Assembly: GCA_016709545.1 (NCBI GenBank)
Contig: JADJMO010000003.1
Coordinates: 186,001-250,000 of the forward strand
Reading direction: 5' to 3'
DNA: 64,000 nucleotides
Source: Myxococcales bacterium
GTDB taxonomy: Bacteria; Myxococcota_A; Polyangia; Polyangiales; JADJMO01
A model generated the notes under the pieces. That model was not told the DNA's origin. It did not search any database and was given only the letters and a program-made list of their open reading frames with translations. The translations under genes and the position numbers were made by a program. Below are positions 55,032-64,000 of the stretch, in pieces (within the stretch, counting starts at the first letter, position 1; each line of letters opens with the position of its first letter).

Positions 55032-56115
55032 TCAGCGCGGCAGGTGGACGGTCCAGGTGGTGCCGCGGCCGAGCTCCGTCTCGACCTGCATCCGGCCGCC
55101 GTGCGCCTCGACGATCAGCTTCGAGATCGCGAGGCCGAGCCCCACGCTGCGCTCACCAGCCGTCTTGTTGTCGCCGCCCGTGTAGGCCTCGAAGAGGTTC
55201 GCCAGCACGGTGGGCGCGATGCCGGTCCCGTGGTCACGCACCGAGAGCAGCGCGCCCTCGGTGTCGGCCTCGAGGGTCACCACGACCTCGGCGCCCGCGT
55301 GGGAGTGCTCCACGGCATTCTTCACCAGGTTGACCACCACCTGCTCGATCTTGCCCCGATCGAGCGGCAGCTCGAGCGGTGTGCCCGGCACGAAGCGCAG
55401 CGCGATCCCCTTGTGGCGCGCCACCGAACGAACGACCGAGAGCCCCCGTTCGACGGCCTCGGCGAGCATGGTCGGCGCTCGCTTCAGGTCGAGGTGCCCG
55501 GAGTGGATGATCGCCATGCGCAGGAAGCCGTCCACTCCCCCTGCATCAGCTCGGCCGCCGTCTGCAGGTCGGCGGTGACCGCGGGGTCGCCGCCCTCTTC
55601 GGCGAGCAGCTCGACGTTCTGGAGGATGGCCGAGAGGGGGCTGCGCAGGTCGTGGACGGCCATGCCGAAGAACGTGTCGCGGAGGGTCGCGAGCCGAGCC
55701 AGCTCCGCGTTCGCGCGGGCGAGCTCGCGGGCCTTCGCGTGGAGCGCCTGGTTGGTGCGCACGAGGTCGTGCTGCAGGGTCTGGAGGGTCTTGCCGTCGA
55801 GGCCCCCGATCACCGCGAGCTGGTCGCCGACCCGGGAGAACCAGCACACGAAGGTCTGCGGGAGACCGGTGAACGTGACGAAGTTCATCCGGCGCGCGGT
55901 GTCCGAGGCCCGCTCGAGCCCGAGGGGGTGGCCTCGCGGTCGAAGCTCGTGAGCAGGTCGCCGAAGCGGGTGCCGACGAGGTCGTGCGCGAACAGCTCGC
56001 GGGTCTGCCGGTTGGTCTCGACCACCACGTCGTCCGCGTCGAGCAGCAGGTAGAGCGCGGGCAGCTCGTGCCGCACGAAGTGCGCGATGACCGCGTCGAG
56101 AGACGGCGCGGTCAC
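55032..56115 (-). CDS. PAS-type sensor histidine kinase partnered with a B12-binding protein (frame broken)
   Basis: About 361 residues, no membrane helix. It starts at GTG 56115, which overlaps the stop of the B12-binding gene (GTGA). A PAS-like domain (ALYLLLDADDVVVETNRQTR, ELFAHDLVGTRFGDLL) is followed by a coiled coil (NQALHAKARELARANAELAR), HisKA with phospho-acceptor His in FFGMAVHDLRSPLSAILQNV, and HATPase_c with VVNLVKNAVEHS, VRDHGTGIAP and GLGLAISKLIVEAHGG. Two one-base losses interrupt it, at G-run 55924-55928 (restored: EATPLGLERASD) and C-run 55537-55541 (restored: MQGGVDGFLRMA). With the 4-bp coupling, the B12-binding protein is the likely input. No response regulator lies next to it. 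Confidence 0.82.
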
Positions 56116-56754
56116 CACGGGTACCGGCGCACGAGGTCCTCGAGCGCAGTGAGCGAGTGCAGACACGTGGTGCCCGGCAGCGTGCGGAGCTCGGCGTCGT
56201 GACCCTCGCGGACGGCTCGGCCACCGACCACGACGCGGACGGTGGGGCAGCGCGCCTGCACGCGCTGGACGGTGGTGACGACGGTCGGCAGGTTGCCGTC
56301 GAGGCTCACCGACAATGCCAGGAGATCCGGGCGCCCTTCGGTGACGACCTCGAGCAGCTCGTCGACGGAGGCGCCGGCACCGACGAAGTGGACGTCCCAT
56401 CCGAGCAGCTCGAGCGAGTCTGCGACGATGCGCGCGCCGACCTGGTGGAACTCGCCGGCCGTGGCCGAGACCACCGCTCGCCGCCCCAGCGCCTTGCGCG
56501 AGGTGGTCGCCGGGAACAGCTCCGAGAGGATTCCCTCAGTGATCGCGGTGGCCTGGTGCTCCACGGCCACGGAGAGCTCCCCCGCCTCCCAGCGCCTACC
56601 GACCTCGTAGAGGGAGTCGCGGAACAGCTGCTCGTAGAGCTCGCGCAGCGGCACGCCCTCCTCGACCAGGAGGGGACACTTGCGCCTCACAGGCGTCCTT
56701 CCGGCCCGCGATGAGGCTATCGAGATACTGATCGAACCGCGCCGCGTCGATCAC
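56112..56754 (-). CDS. Cobalamin-binding protein, CarH-like light-sensor module without DNA-binding domain (frame broken)
   Basis: About 213 residues, from GTG 56754 (VIDAARFDQYLDSLIAGRKD). A four-helix cap contains RRWEAGELSVAVEH, which fits the Trp-x9-Glu-His motif of CarH-type B12 photoreceptors, followed by QATAITEGILSELF. The Rossmann-type B12 domain has the lower-ligand motif D-x-H-x-x-G in GWDVHFVGAGASVDEL, then LLALSVSLDGNLPTVVTTV and VRVVVGGRAV. The frame is restored by dropping one base from the G-run 56672-56675 (reading CEAQVSLLVEEGVPLRELY). There is no MerR domain, so it cannot bind DNA as CarH does; the overlapping histidine kinase is its probable output. A non-photosensing B12 role is possible. 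Confidence 0.8.
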
Positions 56755-57085
56755 GACGTCGCGATGGTAACCAGCCGTTCGGAGAAGTCGAATCCATCAC
56801 AAAGACCGAGTCGCCACGGACGAGCCTGGCCAGACCAAGCTACGCCGTTCCGACGAATGATCAGCAGGCGTCGTCGTCACTGAAGCGCACTGCGATCTTC
56901 TGCACGTGAGCCTCGAATTCCTGCGCGGAGAGAGCTACACGATGCGGGCAGTGGCGGCCCTGCCGCCGGCAGTCGGCGCTCCTGATCCAGTCGTGGTCTC
57001 CGCACCTCCGCGTGCCGCCACATCCTGTTCGTCGGGAGCATCTGTCCGCCAGGGGAATTCAAGCCACATGAAACAGGAGAACTTC
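56755..57085. other. Intergenic region between the B12-binding gene and the OmpA gene
   Basis: About 330 bp, somewhat less GC-rich than its surroundings, between divergent genes. It must hold both promoters, but I see no confident -35/-10 pair. The only clear signal is AGGAGAAC just before ATG 57086. No small gene is supported. Confidence 0.6.
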
Positions 57086-58492
57086 ATGCGAACCACGCGC
57101 ATCCTCTTGCTCTCGGCCTTGGCCGTGGGCTCGCTCGTCACCTCCGGCGCCGGCGCCGCGCGCGCCGAGGAGACCTTCCCCGGCAACGCGGTCTACGTCG
57201 GCGCCTTCGGCGGAGGGGTGGCCCCGCTGAACGGCTGGGACCTCGGCAAGGGCGCCAAGAAGGACCTCGTCGAGCCGAAGAGCATCGCTCCGGTCGTCGG
57301 CCTCCGCGTCGGCTACCAGGTCATCCCGCAGCTCGGCATCGAGCTCTCCGGTGGCTGGCTGCCGATCTCGAACAAGAACGACAAGGACCCGAACGCCTCG
57401 ACCAGCAACACCGCGTTCCACTTCGAGGTCTCCGCGCTCTACCACTTCCTCCGTGGCCCCTGGACCCCGTACGTGAGCGTCGGCGCCGGCATGTACTACC
57501 TGGCCGACGGCCCGCTGGTCGCGGACGCCGACCCGCGTGTGCACCTCGGCCTCGGCGTGCGCGGCCTCCTCGCGCCGAACTGGGCGATCCGCGCCGAAGC
57601 CCGCGGCATCGCCACCGACGGCTGGAGCTCGAGCGGCGCCTACCTGCTCGAGGGCACCCTCGGCATCGACTACTTCTTCGGCGGCCCCGCCGAGCCCGTG
57701 AAGCCGCCGCCGCCGGCCGCGCCCGCCGACAAGGACAAGGACGGCATCCCGGACGCCACGGACAAGTGCCCCGACGTGCCCGGCCTGCCCGAGTTCCAGG
57801 GCTGCCCCGACACGGACAAGGACGGCGTGCAGGACTCCGAGGACGAGTGCCCCAAGGATGCTGGTCTCAAGGAGTTGAAGGGCTGCCCGGACAAGGACAA
57901 GGACGGCATCGCCGACGCCAAGGACAAGTGCCCCGACGTGGCCGGCGTGGCGGAGTTCGAGGGCTGCCCCGACACCGACAAGGACGGCGTGCAGGACTCC
58001 GAGGACCGCTGCCCGAAGGAGCCCGGACCGAAGGAGCTCAAGGGCTGCCCGGACCGTGACAAGGACGCGATCCCCGACCTCGACGACAAGTGCCCCGACG
58101 AGCCCGGCGTCGCCGAGTTCGGCGGTTGCCTGCCGCCCAAGGCCAAGAAGTTCACGGGCTCCATCAAGGGCATCAACTTCAAGACCGGCAGCGCCGACAT
58201 CCTCCCGAACTCGTTCAAGCTCCTCGACGAGGTCGTCAAGGTGCTCAAGGAGTTCCCGACCCTGCGCATCAAGATCAGCGGCCACACCGACAACGTGGGC
58301 AAGGCCGACAAGAACCAGAAGCTCTCGGAGGACCGCGCCGCCTCGGTGAAGAAGTACCTCGCGAGCAAGGGCATCGACGAGAACCGCTTCGACTCCGCGG
58401 GCTACGGCGACACCAAGCCCAAGGCCGACAACAAGACCGACAAGGGGCGCGCGGATAACCGCCGCATCGACTTCGAGATCGTCACCAAGTGA
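57086..58492 (+). CDS. OmpA-family outer-membrane protein with thrombospondin type-3 repeats
   Basis: 468-residue protein. ATG 57086 is preceded by AGGAGAAC; an ATG six codons upstream is less well placed. Signal peptide RTTRILLLSALAVGSLVTSG ends ARAEE. Residues about 30-200 are an N-terminal OmpA-like barrel (NAVYVGAFGGGVAPLNG, YQVIPQLGIELSGGWLP, GTLGIDYFFGG). A Pro linker is followed by five calcium-binding TSP3 repeats (DKDKDGIPDATDKCPD, DTDKDGVQDSEDECPK and similar). The C-terminal OmpA domain has INFKTGSADILPNSFKLLDE, ISGHTDNVG and DNRRIDFEIV for peptidoglycan binding. Such proteins tether the outer membrane to the wall. A strong terminator follows. Confidence 0.95.
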   Translation: MRTTRILLLSALAVGSLVTSGAGAARAEETFPGNAVYVGAFGGGVAPLNGWDLGKGAKKDLVEPKSIAPVVGLRVGYQVIPQLGIELSGGWLPISNKNDKDPNASTSNTAFHFEVSALYHFLRGPWTPYVSVGAGMYYLADGPLVADADPRVHLGLGVRGLLAPNWAIRAEARGIATDGWSSSGAYLLEGTLGIDYFFGGPAEPVKPPPPAAPADKDKDGIPDATDKCPDVPGLPEFQGCPDTDKDGVQDSEDECPKDAGLKELKGCPDKDKDGIADAKDKCPDVAGVAEFEGCPDTDKDGVQDSEDRCPKEPGPKELKGCPDRDKDAIPDLDDKCPDEPGVAEFGGCLPPKAKKFTGSIKGINFKTGSADILPNSFKLLDEVVKVLKEFPTLRIKISGHTDNVGKADKNQKLSEDRAASVKKYLASKGIDENRFDSAGYGDTKPKADNKTDKGRADNRRIDFEIVTK

Positions 58493-58541
58493 CCTGATCT
58501 CGTATATCGCTCCCCGGCAACAGGGTCGGGGCGACGGGGTC

Positions 58542-58576
58542 GGAGCCAGTCCTTCGGGGCTGGCTCCGCTCTTTTT
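58542..58576 (+). terminator. Strong Rho-independent terminator with UUCG loop
   Basis: GGAGCCAG (58542-58549) pairs with CTGGCTCC (58560-58567), the stem closing through CC/GG on a TTCG tetraloop, followed by GCTC and five T (58572-58576). It ends the OmpA transcript and separates it from the FIST gene. Confidence 0.92.
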
Positions 58577-58649
58577 GGCGCCTTCAGACCGAGCAGGAGG
58601 GGCCGTTCAGGGGTCCGAGCGCCATGCAGGACCGTCGAAGGGAGCTCTC

Positions 58650-59785
58650 GTGTCGGGTCTGAACCTGAAGAAGGGGGTCTCCCAGTCGCGCGACCCAGTG
58701 ATCGCCGCGCGCGAGCTCCACGCCGCCATCGGGCAGCCGGACACCTCACTCGCCATCTTCTTCTGCAGCGCAGATCTGGATCGGGAGGCGCTCGCGGCCG
58801 AGCTACGGAGGCTGTTCGGCGCGACGCCGCTGATCGGGTGCACGACGGCCGGCGAGATCACGCCGCTCGGCTACCTGGACGGGTCCATCACGGGGGTGAG
58901 CCTCGCCTCGCCCCGCCTCGTGGCGCTCACCCATCGGACCGACGACCTCGCGAGCTTCCGGTTCTCGGAAGGGGAGCGGAGCGCCCGCGAGCTCCTCACC
59001 CGCTTCCGCCACCGCTATCCGCCACGCGGCGCCGACGACACGTTCGGGTTGCTCCTCATCGACGGTCTCAGCAACCAGGAGGAGTCGTTCGTGAGCGCGC
59101 TGTCGCGGGGTCTCGGCGAGGTCCGTCTGTTCGGCGGCTCGGCGGCCGACGGGACGCGCTTCGGCGAGACGTTCGTCTACCACGAGGGGAGTTCCACCGA
59201 GACGCGGCGCTCGTCACGCTGGTCCAGACCGACTTCCCGTTCTCGGTGTTCAAGACCCAGCACTTCGAGGCTTCGGAAGAGAAGATGGTGGTCACCGAGG
59301 CGAGCCCGAGCCAGCGGCTCGTGACCGAGATCAACGGAGAGCCCGCCGGCCGCGAGTACGCGCGCGCGGTGGGCCTGAGCGACATCGAGGAGCTCACGCC
59401 GCTCGTGTTCGCGACCTACCCCGTGGTGGTGCGTCTCGGTGGGCAGCCCTACGTACGCTCGATCCAGAAGGTGAACCCCGACGAGAGCCTGACGTTCTTC
59501 TGCGCGATCGACGAGGGCATCGTGCTCACCGTCGCGCGCGGCATCGACATCGTCGAGAACCTCGAGCAAGCGTTCCGCGACGTGCGCCGGGCCGTGGGGC
59601 CGCCGGCCCTCGTCCTCGGGTGCGACTGCATCCTGCGCAACATCGAGTGCGGCCAGAAGAACGTCAAGGAGGCCATCGGCCGCATCTTCATGGAGAACAA
59701 CGTGATCGGGTTCGCGACCTACGGCGAGCAGTTCAACGCCATGCACGTGAACCAGACCTTCACCGGCGTGGCGATCGGGGGCTAG
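58650..59785 (+). CDS. FIST-domain sensor protein (frame broken)
   Basis: About 378 residues. GTG 58650 is preceded by AAGGGAG at good spacing. [64 protein letters not shown] and [85 protein letters not shown] and [20 protein letters not shown]. One base is missing from the G-run 59186-59189; restored it reads [19 protein letters not shown] domains are thought to sense small ligands such as amino acids. The hybrid kinase gene begins 1 bp after its stop, so FIST is the probable input of that kinase. Confidence 0.9.
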
Positions 59786-59786
59786 G

Positions 59787-61898
<2,112 letters not shown>

Positions 61899-61910
61899 GG
61901 GCGCCCTGGA

Positions 61911-62897
61911 TCAGAAGCGCGCTGACAGCGAGAACCCGAGCCCCTGCGGGCCGACGGCGGGGCTGAGGCCGACGGTCTTCGACGAACCCGGTCGACCGAC
62001 GACGTAGAGGGTGACGCCGGCCACCGCGAGGACCGCGCCCGAGATCAGGAGCACGTCGGCGATGCGCGCGTCGCGTTTGACGGTGTCGTTGCGGTCGACG
62101 TCGGCCGGGTCGCGGCAGACGCCGTCCGGACAGGCCGCCTCGACGTCGCGCGCACCCCGGATGGTGCGGATGCCGAAGAACCCACCCGCGAGCAGGGCGA
62201 CGACGCCCACGACGCCGACGCCGACGCCGATGGTGGGAACGATCGAGGCCCGCGGCGCCGGTGCTGGCTCTGGCTTCGGCGGCGTCGGGTCGGGGCTCGG
62301 GGGCTTGGTCGGGTCGGTCGCCTTGGGGGTCAGCGGCGCGACGGACAGCTCCTTGTTGTCGTTCGCGTTGCCGACGTCGACGGTGCTGGTCTTCGACTCG
62401 AAGCCCTCCGCGCGGGCTTCGATCTCGTGTTTGCCACCGTCGACGGCGACCGAGAGTCCGTAGGACGCGGTGGGCAGCACGTTGCCGTCCACGCGCACCA
62501 CCACGCCCTGCTTCTGGGCGGCGGGGTCGACGCGCACGGTGAGGTGCGAGAGCTTGGGCTCGAGCTCGGCGAGCTTGTCGCCGGCCGCCTTCTGGCGATC
62601 GGCGCGCTTGTCGCGCTTGGCGAGGAACTGCGCCTCGCGGTAGGCGACGACCGCCGAGGCGAGCTTGCCCTGGCCCTCGAGGCAGAGGGCGAGCGCGAGC
62701 ACCACTCCGCCCCCGGGGTCGATCTTGTGGCTCTCGGCGAGCTTGGGGCAGGCCTCGTCGAACTTGCCCTGGTCGAGGAGCTTCTTGCCCTCCTTGAACA
62801 GCGCGGCCGACTGCGACTTGTCGAACGCCGCGTCGGCGTGGACCCAAGGCGTCGCCAGCGTGAGCGCGACGAACAGGGACAGGGCTCGGTGGCTCAC
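61911..62897 (-). CDS. Membrane protein with TPR-like and PEGA-like domains, partner of a Ser/Thr kinase
   Basis: 328-residue exported protein (signal peptide HRALSLFVALTLATPWVHAD) starting at GTG 62897, inside the stop of the kinase gene (GTGA). A TPR-like region (AALFKEGKKLLDQGKFDEAC, LALALCLEGQGKLASAVVAY) is followed by a PEGA-type beta domain (VVVRVDGNVLPTASYGLSVA, GKHEIEARAEGFESKTSTVD), a Pro-rich linker and two membrane helices (VGVVALLAGGFFGI, LISGAVLAVAGVTLYVVG). Such proteins frequently accompany kinases in myxobacteria and may be substrates or sensors. Exact role unknown. Confidence 0.8.
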   Translation of the reverse strand: MSHRALSLFVALTLATPWVHADAAFDKSQSAALFKEGKKLLDQGKFDEACPKLAESHKIDPGGGVVLALALCLEGQGKLASAVVAYREAQFLAKRDKRADRQKAAGDKLAELEPKLSHLTVRVDPAAQKQGVVVRVDGNVLPTASYGLSVAVDGGKHEIEARAEGFESKTSTVDVGNANDNKELSVAPLTPKATDPTKPPSPDPTPPKPEPAPAPRASIVPTIGVGVGVVGVVALLAGGFFGIRTIRGARDVEAACPDGVCRDPADVDRNDTVKRDARIADVLLISGAVLAVAGVTLYVVGRPGSSKTVGLSPAVGPQGLGFSLSARF

Positions 62898-64000
62898 TTG
62901 GCTTCCTCGATCAGGCTACCCCAGCCGGGGCCGGACGGGGCGGGGGCTGGTTTCTTGGGCGCGGCGACGACCGGTGACGAGGCGCTCGCCGACGGCTTGC
63001 TGGCGACGGCCGATGCGCTCTCCTCGACCTTCGGGGCGACAGTGGAGGCGGGGGCGATCGGCTTGGTCGCGACGACGCTGCTCGCGGGGATCGTCGGTGC
63101 GCTCGCCGGCGCGCGCTCCGAGGTGCGTTCGGGCGTTCGTGCCGTGACGGCGATGGCGGTGACACCCCCCACCACGAGGCCCGCGAGGCCGACGAGCAGC
63201 CAAGTCCGGCCCGCGCGGGGCTTCGCCTCCGGCGCAGGACTCGCGACCGGACGCGCGACGGACGAAGGTTCCGCCCTCTGGTCGGGCAGGGGGGTGTCGG
63301 TCTCGCGCGCGAGGCGGTTCGCGAGGGCGCGGGTCTCTGCGCTGCCGAACGGCGCGAGCGCGAGCGCCAGCAGCGCCGCCGTCGCGGGCCTTCGCTCAGG
63401 AGCCTTCTCGAGGCAGCTGCCGATCACGGTGGCCAGCGCCGCGGGCACCTCCGGTCGTCGCGCGCGCACGTCGGCCGGCGGCTCGGCGGTGATCGCCGCG
63501 CAGATGGCCATCGGCGAGTCGCCCGCGAACGGCGGGTGCCCGGTGAGCAGGCGGTGCGCGACGACGCCCAGCGCCCACAGATCGGCGCGCGCATCGACGG
63601 TCTTGGCGTTCTTGATCTGCTCCGGCGCCATGTACATCGGCGACCCGAGGAGCGCCGCGGTCTCGGTGAGGTCGAGGTCGGAGTCGATGCCCTGGGTCAC
63701 CTTCGAGATGCCGAAGTCGAGCACCTTGAGGCACGCCGAGCCGTCGCGGCGGCGGGTGACGAACAGGTTGCCGAGCTTCACGTCGCGGTGCACGACCCCG
63801 GCCGTGTGGGCCTCGGAGAGCCCCGCGCAGGCCTGCACGAGCAGATCGACGGCCTCTTCGATCGGCAGCACCCCTTGGTCTGCAGGCGGCGCATGAGGTC
63901 TTCGCCCTCGAGCAGATCCATCACGAGGTAATGGATTCCGCCGGGGAGCGAGCCGACGTCGTACACCCGCACCACGTGCTCGGAGCGCAGGCGCACGACC
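62894..64000 (-). CDS. Transmembrane Ser/Thr protein kinase (partial at the right edge, frame broken)
   Basis: Hanks-type kinase entering from the right edge; the N-lobe start is outside the window. Visible: RSEHVVRVYDVGSLPGG, HYLVMDLLEGEDLMRRLQTK, then a one-base loss in the C-run 63871-63874 (restored KGVLPIEEAVDLLVQACAGL). Catalytic loop VVHRDVKLGNLFV (with Leu for the usual Pro), DFG in KVLDFGISKV, GSPMYMAPEQ (APE) and DLWALGVVAHRLL are intact. A membrane helix (TWLLVGLAGLVVGGVTAIAV) near the end is followed by an Ala/Pro/Ser tail, so the kinase is cytoplasmic with a short outer tail. It overlaps the TPR/PEGA-like gene by 4 bp. Confidence 0.88.
   Translation of the reverse strand, partial: GRAPALRARGAGVRRRLAPRRNPLPRDGSARGRRPHAPPADQGVLPIEEAVDLLVQACAGLSEAHTAGVVHRDVKLGNLFVTRRRDGSACLKVLDFGISKVTQGIDSDLDLTETAALLGSPMYMAPEQIKNAKTVDARADLWALGVVAHRLLTGHPPFAGDSPMAICAAITAEPPADVRARRPEVPAALATVIGSCLEKAPERRPATAALLALALAPFGSAETRALANRLARETDTPLPDQRAEPSSVARPVASPAPEAKPRAGRTWLLVGLAGLVVGGVTAIAVTARTPERTSERAPASAPTIPASSVVATKPIAPASTVAPKVEESASAVASKPSASASSPVVAAPKKPAPAPSGPGWGSLIEEAK

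Noticed and set aside
50225..55333. Very long plus-strand open frame opposite the minus-strand kelch locus
   Set aside because: It is antisense to a gene with clear kelch, Cys-rich and MYXO-CTERM motifs. Its translation is Arg/Ala/Gly-rich with no domain, the usual shadow frame of GC-rich third codon positions.
56906..57085. N-terminal extension of the OmpA-family protein from a GTG at 56906
   Set aside because: It would bury the signal peptide about 60 residues inside the protein; AGGAGAAC before ATG 57086 marks the real start.

Overview
The window is high-GC bacterial DNA that looks like a myxobacterium, probably of the Polyangia/Sorangiineae side. The evidence is the gene content: many lipoproteins with Asp/Thr/Gly-rich linkers, Hanks-type Ser/Thr kinases with accessory domains, a TPR sigma-54 activator, several histidine kinases, and kelch/Cys-rich surface proteins ending in MYXO-CTERM sorting signals. 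Housekeeping genes (purD, metF, hutH, pfkA, tpx) are scattered among accessory genes. I see no rRNA, tRNA, CRISPR array, insertion sequence or prophage.

Layout. 1-6.6 kb: interrupted kinase/FGE fusion, homocysteine methyltransferase, a small lipoprotein, three 71-bp hairpin repeats, a PHM-like monooxygenase lipoprotein, a PilZ protein and purD. 6.6-15.4 kb: GAF protein with APVVA repeats, sensor kinase, Cys-rich lipoprotein, metF, di-heme cytochrome, RCC1 lipoprotein. 15.4-20.8 kb: TetR with a visible promoter/operator, MpaB-type oxygenase, a nucleotidyltransferase with a small overlapping partner, SDR, hutH, beta-barrel protein. 21-28.6 kb: VWA lipoprotein, pfkA, first kelch/MYXO-CTERM protein, beta-propeller protein, tpx. 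28.8-34.7 kb: two fasciclin genes, an ECF sigma/anti-sigma pair, TPR sigma-54 activator. 34.8-38.9 kb: four same-strand lipoprotein genes including a CpeT-like one. 39-42.2 kb: nitroreductase-like protein, outer-membrane protein and TetR behind a twin-palindrome promoter. 42.9-55 kb: two giant convergent loci. 55-64 kb: B12-binding protein with histidine kinase, OmpA/TSP3 protein, FIST protein with hybrid kinase, TPR/PEGA-like protein with Ser/Thr kinase.

The most unusual region is 42909-54967. Each of its two facing loci encodes two successive kelch + Cys-rich + MYXO-CTERM units joined in one reading frame. At each joint the MYXO-CTERM helix and Arg cluster of unit 1 run straight into a lipoprotein signal helix with lipobox. 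The order helix, Arg turn, helix, lipobox Cys would suit a secreted polyprotein resolved by a myxosortase and signal peptidase II. This is an inference. The single-unit paralogue at 23624-26740 shows the basic module.

Caution on quality: about twenty frame breaks interrupt otherwise intact conserved proteins, mostly one-base changes in short G/C runs. Uncorrected assembly errors are the simplest explanation, so most interrupted genes are probably intact in the organism. Where a break is crossed, coordinates cover the whole inferred gene and the break is stated.
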